From an uncultured Murdochiella sp. (GTDB taxonomy: Bacteria; Bacillota; Clostridia; Tissierellales; Peptoniphilaceae): a stretch of 21,254 nucleotides of DNA. Positions 13,745-21,192 of this stretch are shown one piece after another. Positions within the stretch are counted from its first letter, which is position 1; each line of letters opens with the position of its first letter. The notes beneath the pieces were generated by a model. That model was not told the DNA's origin. It worked only from the letters and a program-made list of their open reading frames with translations, and did no database searches. The stretch lies in assembly GCF_902488755.1 (NCBI RefSeq), contig NZ_CABTXF010000020.1:1-21254 (forward strand), given 5' to 3'. Both the position numbers and the translations under genes were made by a program.

Positions 13745-16276
13745 TTATTCTTTTTCTCCTGCTAAAACACGATGCGATGCGACATCTTCGGGCGCACGGT
13801 ATTTCTTAATGAAGAGCATATAGAGGAACATTGCCAACACGATAAGCGCTACCGCCAAACCAAGAACTGAACCGGTACCATTGAAGAAGGAACCGAACTG
13901 ATAAATCATCAGCGCAACGAGATAGGCGAAGCCGCATTGGTACCCTACGGCAAAGAGCGTCCACTTCGTATTGTTCATTTCGCGTCGAATCGCTCCGATG
14001 GCGGCAAAGCATGGCGCACAAAGCAGGTTGAACACTAAGAACGAGTAGCCGGATACGGAAGTAAATACCTTTGCCATTTCTGTCCAGACGGAGCCGGAGG
14101 CTCCATAGAGAATGCCCATAGTACCGACAATATTCTCTTTTGCGACTAAGCCGGTAACGGATGCCACTGCCGCCTGCCAATTTCCCCAGCCTAACGGGCG
14201 GAAGATCCAGGCAATCGCATTGCCTAAGGTGGCGAGAATGGACATAGAGAGTTCTTCCTCCTCCAACATGCGGAAACCTTCTTCCGTAAAGCCGAAGTAG
14301 GAGGTGAACCACACTAAAATGGTGGAAAGCAGGATTACTGTGCCCGCTTTGCGAATAAAGGAATATCCTCGTTCCCACATGGAGCGTAGAACATTGCCGA
14401 TGGTGGGCACGTGATACGGCGGAAGCTCCATAACGAAGGGAGCCGGTTCACCCGCAAAGCCCTGCGTCTTCTTCAGCATGACGCCCGAGACGATAACCGC
14501 AAGCATCCCCACGAAGTACGCAGAGGTGGCGACCCAGGAGTCTCCTCCGAAGATGGCACCTGCAACAAGCGCAATGAACGGAAGCTTCGCACTGCAGGGA
14601 ATAAAGGTTGTGGTGATGATGGCCATGCGCCGATCACTTTCGTTTTCAATGGTACGGCTCGCCATAATGCCCGGAACGCCGCAGCCGGTGCCGATGAGCA
14701 TCGGAATAAAGGATCTTCCGGAAAGCCCGAATTTGCGGAAGACACGGTCCAAAACGAAGGCGATACGTGCCATATAGCCGCAATCTTCCAAAATCGCGAG
14801 CAGGAAGAAAAGTACCAACATCTGTGGAACAAAGCCCAGAACTGCGCCGCAGCCGGCGACAATGCCGTCGAGTATCAGGCCCTTAAGCCATCCGTCGACA
14901 TGAATCTTCTCTAAGAGATCGCCGATTAAAACCGGCACACCGGGTACCCAAGTTCCGTAATCCGCCGGATCGGGCGCATTGAAACCATGGGCGGTAAAAT
15001 ACGCCAAGGCATCTCGGAACGTCGTCGGCAAAATATTCTGCTCTTCCATCTCCTTTTCCGTAAGATTCGGAAGGGCATCATAATATACGGTTTTATCTGT
15101 TTCTTCTAATGTTTCCTCATTGACTGTCTTTATCGTTTGCGTCGCGTTTTCCTTGCCGGCTTGTAACTCGACATCGCGCAAGGCTTTCAGGGTTGCTTCC
15201 CCATCAAAATCCTCCGCCTCCGGGTCAATCTCGGCAAAAGCCTGTGCTGCCAGCAACGCATTCTGATATTGCTCGTTGTCTTCGTTGTATTGCTTTGTGC
15301 CCATCCCGAACAGATGGTAGCCGTCGCCAAAGAGTCCGTCGTTCGCCCAATCGGTTGCCGGCGTACCGACAGCAACCATGGCAACCCAGTACACAACGAA
15401 CATGATAAGAGCGAAAATAGGCAATCCCAGAATACGGTTTGTCACCACACGGTCAATCCGGTCAGAAGCTGACAGTTTTCCCGTACGGTTCTTGTGATAG
15501 GTGGAGTGAATAATGGATTCGATATAATGATAGCGTTCAAAAGTCATGATGCTCTCGGCATCGTCGTCACGACGCTCCTCAAGCGCTTCGACCTTTTCGG
15601 CAATTGCCTGCAGCACATCTTCCGAAAGAAGCAGGGACTCTTGCATAGTCTTGTCCTGTTCCAGAAGCTTTGTCGCCACAAAACGCCGTTTTTCTGCCGG
15701 AACCGAATCGGCAAGCATCGCTTCAATTTCCGTTAACAGCGACTCAACATCCTCTTGAAACGGATGATGCAACGTGGGAATGGTCTTCTCTTTCGCCAGT
15801 TGAATGGCGGCTTCCGCCGCCTCCTGTATCCCACGGTTTTTTAGCGCCGAAATGGATACAATCGGGCATCCCAAGGTTTTCGAAAGTGCCGGAATATCCA
15901 GCCGATCCCCGCTCTTTTCCATAACGTCCTGCATATTGACCGCAATCACCATAGGAATACCGAGTTCCAACAGTTGGGTGGTCAAGTAGAGGTTACGCTC
16001 TAAGTTCGTGCCATCCACGATGTTCAGAATGGCATCCGGTCGTTCTTCAAATAAATAACGACGGGCGATAACTTCCTCCAACGTATACGGCGATAGAGAG
16101 TAAATTCCTGGAAGATCCGCAATCAATACGTCGTCATGATTCTTGAGCTTACCTTCTTTTTTTTCTACCGTGACGCCCGGCCAGTTGCCGACGTACTGGT
16201 TGGAACCGGTTAAGGCATTGAACAGCGTCGTTTTTCCGCTATTCGGGTTTCCGGCTAAAGCAATGCGAAGCTGCAT
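13745..16276 (-). CDS. feoB: Ferrous iron transporter FeoB
   Basis: This 843-residue inner-membrane protein imports Fe2+. The N-terminal G domain has G1 GNPNSGKTT (9-17), G3 DLPG (54-57), G4 NMQD (114-117) and G5 SA (143-144). It is followed by a helical GDI-like region to about 270. The membrane part begins about 282. Gate segments include GAVLGFVPQ (about 477-485) and the conserved GTGCGVPGIMASRT motif. Compared with the ~770-residue E. coli protein, an acidic segment of about 115 residues (325-440) is inserted in an extracytoplasmic loop after NDGLFGDG. AAAGGAA precedes the ATG. It lies 141 bases downstream of feoA and should be iron-repressed through the boxes at 16697-16777. Confidence 0.96.
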   Translation of the reverse strand: MQLRIALAGNPNSGKTTLFNALTGSNQYVGNWPGVTVEKKEGKLKNHDDVLIADLPGIYSLSPYTLEEVIARRYLFEERPDAILNIVDGTNLERNLYLTTQLLELGIPMVIAVNMQDVMEKSGDRLDIPALSKTLGCPIVSISALKNRGIQEAAEAAIQLAKEKTIPTLHHPFQEDVESLLTEIEAMLADSVPAEKRRFVATKLLEQDKTMQESLLLSEDVLQAIAEKVEALEERRDDDAESIMTFERYHYIESIIHSTYHKNRTGKLSASDRIDRVVTNRILGLPIFALIMFVVYWVAMVAVGTPATDWANDGLFGDGYHLFGMGTKQYNEDNEQYQNALLAAQAFAEIDPEAEDFDGEATLKALRDVELQAGKENATQTIKTVNEETLEETDKTVYYDALPNLTEKEMEEQNILPTTFRDALAYFTAHGFNAPDPADYGTWVPGVPVLIGDLLEKIHVDGWLKGLILDGIVAGCGAVLGFVPQMLVLFFLLAILEDCGYMARIAFVLDRVFRKFGLSGRSFIPMLIGTGCGVPGIMASRTIENESDRRMAIITTTFIPCSAKLPFIALVAGAIFGGDSWVATSAYFVGMLAVIVSGVMLKKTQGFAGEPAPFVMELPPYHVPTIGNVLRSMWERGYSFIRKAGTVILLSTILVWFTSYFGFTEEGFRMLEEEELSMSILATLGNAIAWIFRPLGWGNWQAAVASVTGLVAKENIVGTMGILYGASGSVWTEMAKVFTSVSGYSFLVFNLLCAPCFAAIGAIRREMNNTKWTLFAVGYQCGFAYLVALMIYQFGSFFNGTGSVLGLAVALIVLAMFLYMLFIKKYRAPEDVASHRVLAGEKE

Positions 16277-16417
16277 AGTATTCCTTTCTTCTTGTCTATG
16301 TATGATTCTATGTTCTATTCTTAATAGTCTTTTCTACATCGTCCCCTGCACGTAAATGGCAGAGGCATTTTTGATTTGCGCACCGGCATAAGTCGGAACG
16401 TATACAAGATAGAGATG

Positions 16418-16654
16418 TTACTCTTCGCTTGCTTCCTCCACTTCAATCATCTCCGCGTCGGCTTTTCGTATGGATAATTCATAATGGCGGATGTTCACTT
16501 CAATGGGATCCCCTAACGGTGCAACTTTTCGAACATAAACGATAGCCCCTTTGGTTAAACCAACATCCATCATGCGTCGTTTTACTGCTCCTTGACCATG
16601 CAATTTTACTATTTTTACCGTTTCTCCCACGGCAACATCGCGTAAGGTCTTCAT
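16418..16654 (-). CDS. feoA: Ferrous iron transport protein FeoA
   Basis: The 78-residue SH3-like cytoplasmic protein partners with FeoB. Family features are VGETVKIVKL (about 9-18), the RRMMDVGLTKGAIVYV segment (about 26-41) and the closing strand HYELSIRKADAEMIEV. The start at 16654 is chosen over an in-frame ATG at 16678 because AAGGAG lies seven bases before it and the family begins with M(K)TL. It is the first gene of the operon. Two GTTA-N8-TAAC palindromes lie 43 and 108 bases upstream of the start. The 141-base gap to feoB holds no convincing gene. Confidence 0.93.
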   Translation of the reverse strand: MKTLRDVAVGETVKIVKLHGQGAVKRRMMDVGLTKGAIVYVRKVAPLGDPIEVNIRHYELSIRKADAEMIEVEEASEE

Positions 16655-16696
16655 CTGCAAACTCCTTCTTCTCTCCATCGGTATAATTTCATTTCG

Positions 16697-16712
16697 GTTA
16701 GTTTATGCTAAC
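16697..16712. promoter_or_regulatory. Candidate iron-regulator box 1 upstream of feoA
   Basis: This is a 16-bp palindrome, GTTAG-TTTATG-CTAAC, of the form GTTA-N8-TAAC. The half-site resembles the TTAG/CTAA core of DtxR/IdeR/MntR operators. An AT-rich -10-like stretch (TATATT on the minus strand) directly abuts it, so a bound repressor would block transcription. The binding protein is not in this window. Confidence 0.6.
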
Positions 16713-16761
16713 AATATAAAAGACTCTCTCGCATGCTCCTGTTCTCCACAAGCATACACGT

Positions 16762-16777
16762 GTTAGTCTTATCTAAC
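16762..16777. promoter_or_regulatory. Candidate iron-regulator box 2 upstream of feoA
   Basis: This is a second 16-bp palindrome, GTTAG-TCTTAT-CTAAC, with the same five-base arms and six-base spacer as box 1. The centre-to-centre distance is 65 bases, about six DNA turns, so both could be bound on one face. It supports the motif being a real operator. Confidence 0.6.
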
Positions 16778-16830
16778 GCATGATTACTTTACCCTCTTTT
16801 TTTTCCTTCGTCAAGAGGAAAAAGCAAAAA

Positions 16831-16857
16831 AAAGAGCGCGGAATGCCGCGCCCTTTT
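16831..16857 (-). terminator. Intrinsic terminator of the purine permease unit
   Basis: On the minus strand GCGCGG (16851-16846) pairs with CCGCGC (16841-16836) around a four-base CATT loop. Flanking G-C and A-T pairs extend the stem with one mismatch, and a run of eight Ts follows (16833-16826). It lies 54 bases after the permease stop and upstream of the feo regulatory region. Confidence 0.85.
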
Positions 16858-16910
16858 CTTTAATTCTGTTTTACCCATCAACCGACGGAGAAGGACCTTT
16901 CGACTCCGTC

Positions 16911-18272
16911 TTAGATAATAAAGTATTTCAGCACAAACAGAATGGAAAGCACATACATCAACCAGGAAAGCTCCTTCGCTTTGCCGGTAAGAACGTGCAG
17001 AATGGTGTACGTAATAAAGCCAAACGCAATACCATCCGAAATGGAATAGGCAAAGCCCATCATGGTAATGCAGGCAAAGCAGGGAATCGCTTTCGTGATA
17101 TCATCCCACGCAATACGGGAAACCTGCTGCATCATCAAAAAGCCCACGATAATGAGTGCCGGCGCCGTCGCAAAAGCTGGAATCGTCAAGAAAAGCGGGG
17201 TCAGGAAGAGCGCGACCAAGAAAAGCACACCGGTTACTACGCTGGTAAGGCCGGTACGTCCGCCTTCCGCAATCCCGGAAGAAGACTCAACAAACGTCGT
17301 GATGGTTGATGTCCCAAGCATAGCACCGACGGTCGTTCCGATGGCATCCGCCAGCAAAACGCCTTTGATTCCCGGCAATTTCCCGTCCTTGTCCAGCATA
17401 TTTGCTTTTGAGGCGCAGCCAATCACTGTGCCCAGTGTATCAAACACATCGACAAAGAGAAACGCAAAGCAGACGACAACAAAATTGAGAAAATGTTCGG
17501 TAATGAAGGAAAAATCCAGTTGCATCAACGTCGGCGCAAGAGATTTCGGCATGGACACAACCGCTGTCGGAATCAGCGAATAATAGCCGGCATCCGGCGC
17601 CGGAACGTAGATGCCCAACACTTGCGCAATAATGCCAAGCCCCCAAGTAGCCAACATCCCCCAAAGCATATAGCCCTTCACCCCTTTAATCAACATCCAT
17701 CCGGTTAACAGTACGCCAATCAAACAAAGAATAATGGCTACCCCTTGTGAAGCGTTGGTTTCTGCGCCATGCGTAAAGGAATAGAGACTAACCAGCGTTG
17801 GTCCTTCTACAATAAGACCACAATTCTGCACGCCGATAAACGAAATGAAAAAACCGATGCCCACAGCAACCGCCGTTTTTAACTGCGCCGGAATGGCATT
17901 AAAAATCGCTTCGCGTACATTCGTCAACGACATGAGAATAAAGATAACGCCCTCGGCAAATACCGCCGTCAAGGCAACTTGCCAAGAATACCCCATCGCT
18001 CCGCAAACCGAATACGCAAAATAGGCATTCAGTCCGAGCCCCGCGGAAAGCGCAAACGGCTTATTGGAAAATGCCGCCATACAAAAGCACGCAATCGCGG
18101 AAGCGACCGCCGTCGCGGTCAGAATCGCGCCCGGATCCATGCCTGCAGCACTGAGAATGGTGGGGTTCAATGCCAAGATGTACACCATAGTCATAAAGGT
18201 CGTTATACCGGCCAGCAACTCGGTGTGCAACGTGGTTCCATTCTCCTTCAACTTAAATAATCGCTCCATCAT
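16911..18272 (-). CDS. NCS2/AzgA-type purine (guanine/hypoxanthine/adenine) permease
   Basis: This membrane protein of about 453 residues has about thirteen hydrophobic segments. It shows AzgA/PbuG family motifs: ERLFKLKENGTTLHTELLAG at the N-terminus, NKPFALSAGLGLNAYFAY (about 70-87), VDVFDTLGTVIGCASKANML and ESSSGIAEGGRTGLTSVVTG. It should import purine bases by H+ symport. Three tandem ATGs (18275, 18272, 18269) follow GGGAGG; the spacing favours the second or third. Only 62 bases separate it from the asparagine-synthetase-like gene and no promoter or purine riboswitch fits there, so the two are probably co-transcribed. Exact base specificity cannot be told from sequence. Confidence 0.92.
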   Translation of the reverse strand: MMERLFKLKENGTTLHTELLAGITTFMTMVYILALNPTILSAAGMDPGAILTATAVASAIACFCMAAFSNKPFALSAGLGLNAYFAYSVCGAMGYSWQVALTAVFAEGVIFILMSLTNVREAIFNAIPAQLKTAVAVGIGFFISFIGVQNCGLIVEGPTLVSLYSFTHGAETNASQGVAIILCLIGVLLTGWMLIKGVKGYMLWGMLATWGLGIIAQVLGIYVPAPDAGYYSLIPTAVVSMPKSLAPTLMQLDFSFITEHFLNFVVVCFAFLFVDVFDTLGTVIGCASKANMLDKDGKLPGIKGVLLADAIGTTVGAMLGTSTITTFVESSSGIAEGGRTGLTSVVTGVLFLVALFLTPLFLTIPAFATAPALIIVGFLMMQQVSRIAWDDITKAIPCFACITMMGFAYSISDGIAFGFITYTILHVLTGKAKELSWLMYVLSILFVLKYFII

Positions 18273-18337
18273 CATTTCCTCCCTCTCCTACAAGCAACAT
18301 CAAACATCAACCGTTACAAAGAACGGACTAAAGGCGA

Positions 18338-20185
18338 TTACCGCTTCACAAAATATTCCTGGTACCAAAGCAGGAACATGTAAACCGTCCAGATTTTGCG
18401 ATGCTGCGCGCGCTTTCCGGACAGATTTTCTTCGATTAGCGCTTTCAGCTGTGACACATCAAAAAACTGCGCTGCTAATTCACCTGTTAGCATTTCGGTG
18501 ATGATCGCACTGTATTTCGGCTCTTTGAGCCAGTTTTTCAGCGGCACAACATAGCCTTTTTTCTTTCGTGTTGCCCACTCTTCCGGCAGATAGTTAAGCG
18601 CCGCGTGGCGGAAGGCGATCTTTACCTTAGTTCCCTGAATCTTTAGTTCATCCGGTAACGTGCGAGCAAAATCCAACAGGTCTTCATCTAATAGCGGGGT
18701 GACTAACTGCACACCGTGACCGATATTCATGCGATCCGCCTTTAAGGCGATGTCATTCACCATCCAAACATGAAAATCTAAATATTGCTTCTTTTGAATA
18801 TCCGAAAGATTTCGGACTTGTTCAAAATACGGCGCAAGCAACTCCTGCACGCGGGGTGCGTAACGATACGAACGATGCACAATGTGACGCGCTTCGGCTT
18901 CATGAAAAATCTTCGCCTGACCGATATACCAATCTTCCGTCGGCATTCCCTTGATCATGAAGTTTTTCCCTTTGAAGTCTTTTGTCGATTTCAGCATACG
19001 TCTGCCAATGGCGCGACGTAGAGAGGTCGGCAACAACTTGTACACGTTCATATATTTCGGCTCCGTATATTCAAAGTAGCCGCCGAAAAACTCATCCGAA
19101 CCCTCGCCGGAAAACACTGCGTGCGTGTGCTCGCTGATTTGTTTAGACAAATAGAACATAGGCACAGCCGACAAATTGGCAAAGGGCTGGTCTCCCAGAT
19201 AGGCAATCGTCGAAAGTTCCGAGAAGGTCTTTTCGGAGTCAACAATCTCGCTATAATGCGTGGCGCCGATAATCTTCGACAAATCACGCGCATTGTCGAT
19301 CTCCGAAAACTCCTGATCGTGATACCCCACGGTGAATGTCTCTTTCGGGCGAATGCGCGAAGCAAGATAGGAGCTATCCACGCCACCGGAAAGGGATTGT
19401 CCAATCGCTTCCGGATGCGCAAAATACTTGGTTTTCTCCGCAATGGAGCGTTCCACCAAGGAATTAATCGTTTTGGAGGCTTCTTCCAGTTCCATTTCCT
19501 GTGGGGCAAATGCTACATCCCAATATTGCTGTTTTGTCAGTTGCACCCCCCCTTCCTCTTCGCCGGTCACCGTCATCACCGTCGCCGGTGCGAAGGTAAA
19601 TACGCCCTGGAAAAAGGTTTCTTCCAGCGTCGGGGACTGAAAAATCAAATACGGAACTAGCGCGTCTTTGTTGAATTTTTTCTCGAAGGAAGGCAAGGCA
19701 AGAAATGCCTTGGTTTCGGAGGAAAAGACGATTCCGCCGTCCTTTGTTTGATAATAATAAACCGGCTGTACAGCAAAGCGGTCGCGAAAAACGATCAGAG
19801 CGCCCGTTTCCTTGTTGTAAATCAATACGACATAGCCGCCTTTGAGCACAGAGGCAACCTCCGTGCCTTCTATTTCATAGAGTACAGCAATCGCTTCTGC
19901 CGGCGTAAGCGAAGACGCCTCCGCCACACCGCGTTTTTCAGCGTACGCACGCACTTCATCCACATTGTTCACATAGCCGGTGAGCAATACCGTGGTCTTC
20001 TCGCGTTGACAAATCTCCTTGCGGTCGAAGGCATAGCCTAAATCCATGCCTAAATACCCCATCTCCAACGCCCCGTCTCTAAGGTGATGCCGGTAATCTC
20101 TGCCACGATACGCCATCGTATCCAACATGTTCTCTATCGTATTCTCTTGTATCGACGTACGAAACGCCGCAACAAACCCTGCCAT
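18338..20185 (-). CDS. Asparagine-synthetase-like protein with degenerate glutaminase domain
   Basis: The 615-residue protein has the two-domain AsnB layout. The C-terminal ATP-pyrophosphatase domain is intact: SGGVDSS (266-272), GEGSDEFFGGY (360-370), KADRM...TPLLD (482-500) and the RKKKGY segment (540-545). The N-terminal Ntn-type domain begins MAGFV, so the nucleophile Cys2 is Ala. The Arg of the RLS motif, the NGE motif (here LTGY, about 68-71) and the Asp of SDCE (here PAEA) are also replaced. Glutamine hydrolysis is therefore unlikely. It may use free ammonia to make Asn, or form another amide, as beta-lactam synthetases and lasso cyclases do. The start is fixed by AAGGAG at 20196-20191. 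It is followed by the purine permease. Confidence 0.9.
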   Translation of the reverse strand: MAGFVAAFRTSIQENTIENMLDTMAYRGRDYRHHLRDGALEMGYLGMDLGYAFDRKEICQREKTTVLLTGYVNNVDEVRAYAEKRGVAEASSLTPAEAIAVLYEIEGTEVASVLKGGYVVLIYNKETGALIVFRDRFAVQPVYYYQTKDGGIVFSSETKAFLALPSFEKKFNKDALVPYLIFQSPTLEETFFQGVFTFAPATVMTVTGEEEGGVQLTKQQYWDVAFAPQEMELEEASKTINSLVERSIAEKTKYFAHPEAIGQSLSGGVDSSYLASRIRPKETFTVGYHDQEFSEIDNARDLSKIIGATHYSEIVDSEKTFSELSTIAYLGDQPFANLSAVPMFYLSKQISEHTHAVFSGEGSDEFFGGYFEYTEPKYMNVYKLLPTSLRRAIGRRMLKSTKDFKGKNFMIKGMPTEDWYIGQAKIFHEAEARHIVHRSYRYAPRVQELLAPYFEQVRNLSDIQKKQYLDFHVWMVNDIALKADRMNIGHGVQLVTPLLDEDLLDFARTLPDELKIQGTKVKIAFRHAALNYLPEEWATRKKKGYVVPLKNWLKEPKYSAIITEMLTGELAAQFFDVSQLKALIEENLSGKRAQHRKIWTVYMFLLWYQEYFVKR

Positions 20186-20212
20186 GTTTTTCTCCTTGTA
20201 TTTGCATTACCG

Positions 20213-20270
20213 CTGAAGAAATTCTATGCCGGTGGTAAAAGTGCGATCGGCAAGAGGAGCATCTCTTCAG
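20213..20270 (-). ncRNA. Possible structured 5' leader of the asparagine-synthetase-like gene
   Basis: On the minus strand TCTTCAG pairing with CTGAAGA joins 20270-20264 to 20219-20213. Inside it TGCCG (20252-20248) pairs with CGGCA (20231-20227). An alternative small hairpin AAGAG/CTCTT (20267-20263 with 20256-20252) would compete with both. The leader lies between the predicted transcript start (about 20277) and the ribosome-binding site. It matches no riboswitch class I recognise. Confidence 0.3.
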
Positions 20271-20283
20271 GCGACAGCCGTAT

Positions 20284-20311
20284 TTTATACGAAAAAACGG
20301 TCGTTATTCAA
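20284..20311 (-). promoter_or_regulatory. Promoter of the asparagine-synthetase-like/permease unit
   Basis: On the minus strand -35 TTGAAT (20311-20306), a 16-base spacer and -10 TATAAA (20289-20284) form a good sigma-A promoter. Transcription should begin near 20277, leaving a leader of about 90 bases. Confidence 0.6.
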
Positions 20312-20430
20312 TGCCTGACGAAAAAAGGTGGATTTTCTTCCGGCTTTTACCTCATGCTTCTGGCTTGGGTATCCGTCTTTCCGCTTCGGCACTATTCTTC
20401 CGGCTTCGGCAATAAAATAGAAAAGTCGAA

Positions 20431-20473
20431 TTGACAATCCGTTTTCCGTTTGTTATCGTTAGCTAACAAACGG
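20431..20473 (+). promoter_or_regulatory. Promoter with overlapping operator for the DUF3793 gene
   Basis: The -35 TTGACA (20431-20436) is a perfect consensus; after 17 bases comes -10 TATCGT (20454-20459), preceded by TG. The 10-bp arms CCGTTTGTTA (20446-20455) and TAACAAACGG (20464-20473) form a perfect inverted repeat across the -10 box. Within it lie the feo-type 16-bp motif GTTA-N8-TAAC (20452-20467) and an inner palindrome GTTAGCTAAC (20458-20467), very like the DtxR/IdeR core. A repressor bound here would block RNA polymerase. Confidence 0.7.
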
Positions 20474-20544
20474 ATCCTTTCATTCGTTTACGAAAAAACC
20501 TCTTGTATCTTTTCGGATGCAAGCCAAAAGAAAAGGAGAGCCTC

Positions 20545-21192
20545 GTGAATCTTCTGTACCCTTTCGAACAGGCGATTGTGCGACATGGAGCGGAAACCTT
20601 AGCCGGGCTCAAGCCCGCTTCCCTCCTCTGTTGGGAAGCGGATGAGGGCGAAATCGAAAAAATCCTTGCGTACGGTACCCGCGAATATCAACGTTTCGAT
20701 GTTCATTTTTGCCTGTTGGGAAAATGCGGTAATACGCATCGTATATTAATCTATCGCGCCCACCTGCTAACCAAATGGATTTTGCGCCCAGATGTTAGCC
20801 ATGCCTTACATAATTTAGGCTATCGTTATGCCAACGAAAATCCGCCGGTGCAGACTACCGCCAAAACGTCCGCTGCTGGCACAGCAATGAAAAAAGAGGA
20901 GTTTCTTACTTATCTTCTTTTTCAACTACGGGAACGCATATGCCTGTCTCCCACCCTTCCCGATGAAATCGGCTTGTTTTTAGGTTATCCCGTTAAGGAT
21001 GTGCTGCGGTTTATGGAGGATCATGGACAAAGTGCCTATCCCTTGCGTGGGTCTTGGCGTGTGTATCATCATCCAAAAAAAGCGGAGGCGACGTTTCATG
21101 CTTTTCGCGCCTGTCGCCAATGTTGGCTTCATGCCCTGCAGGAAGGAAGCTCTTTACCACAGGTGATGAACCGACTATGTCCTGCGATGTAA
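20545..21192 (+). CDS. DUF3793 family protein
   Basis: The 215-residue soluble protein matches the DUF3793 pattern as I recall it. An N-terminal HGAETLAGLKPASLLCW segment (14-30) corresponds to the family's 'C.PTLAGIKPANLF' region. The middle has RILIYRAHLL (66-75). The C-terminal half has LPDEIGLFLGYPVKDVLRFM (138-157), GSWRVYHHP (169-177) and FRACRQCW (187-194). Its role is unknown; members are often found near iron-uptake or flavodoxin genes in anaerobes. Start: GTG at 20545, six bases after AAGGAG, rather than the in-frame TTG at 20503. The upstream operator shared with feoA suggests expression under metal limitation. An Ala/Thr-rich linker lies at about 102-114. Confidence 0.82.
   Translation: MNLLYPFEQAIVRHGAETLAGLKPASLLCWEADEGEIEKILAYGTREYQRFDVHFCLLGKCGNTHRILIYRAHLLTKWILRPDVSHALHNLGYRYANENPPVQTTAKTSAAGTAMKKEEFLTYLLFQLRERICLSPTLPDEIGLFLGYPVKDVLRFMEDHGQSAYPLRGSWRVYHHPKKAEATFHAFRACRQCWLHALQEGSSLPQVMNRLCPAM

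Larger units (their letters stand above)
20186..20544. promoter_or_regulatory. Divergent intergenic region between asparagine-synthetase-like gene and DUF3793 gene
   Basis: This 359-base gap holds a minus-strand promoter (20311-20284), a structured leader (20270-20213) and a plus-strand promoter with operator (20431-20473), listed separately. Between 20320 and 20420 there is only a low-complexity stretch in which TCTTCCGGCTT and GCTTCGGCA each appear twice. No T-box signature (GGGTGG-type) is present in the asparagine-synthetase-like leader. Confidence 0.5.

Noticed and set aside
14411..14914. 167-codon plus-strand open frame across feoB
   Set aside because: It is antisense to conserved FeoB membrane segments, has a highly charged shadow composition and no initiation signal.
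16277..16417. Short extra gene or second FeoA remnant between feoA and feoB
   Set aside because: Short open readings exist (one Cys-rich, one in frame after the feoA stop), but none has a start with a ribosome-binding site or recognisable homology.
18276..18337. Purine riboswitch before the NCS2 permease
   Set aside because: The gap is 62 bases, too short for the aptamer, and no conserved loop sequences are seen.
20186..20440. T-box leader for asparagine control of the synthetase-like gene
   Set aside because: No GGGTGG-type T-box sequence and no terminator/antiterminator pair on the minus strand.
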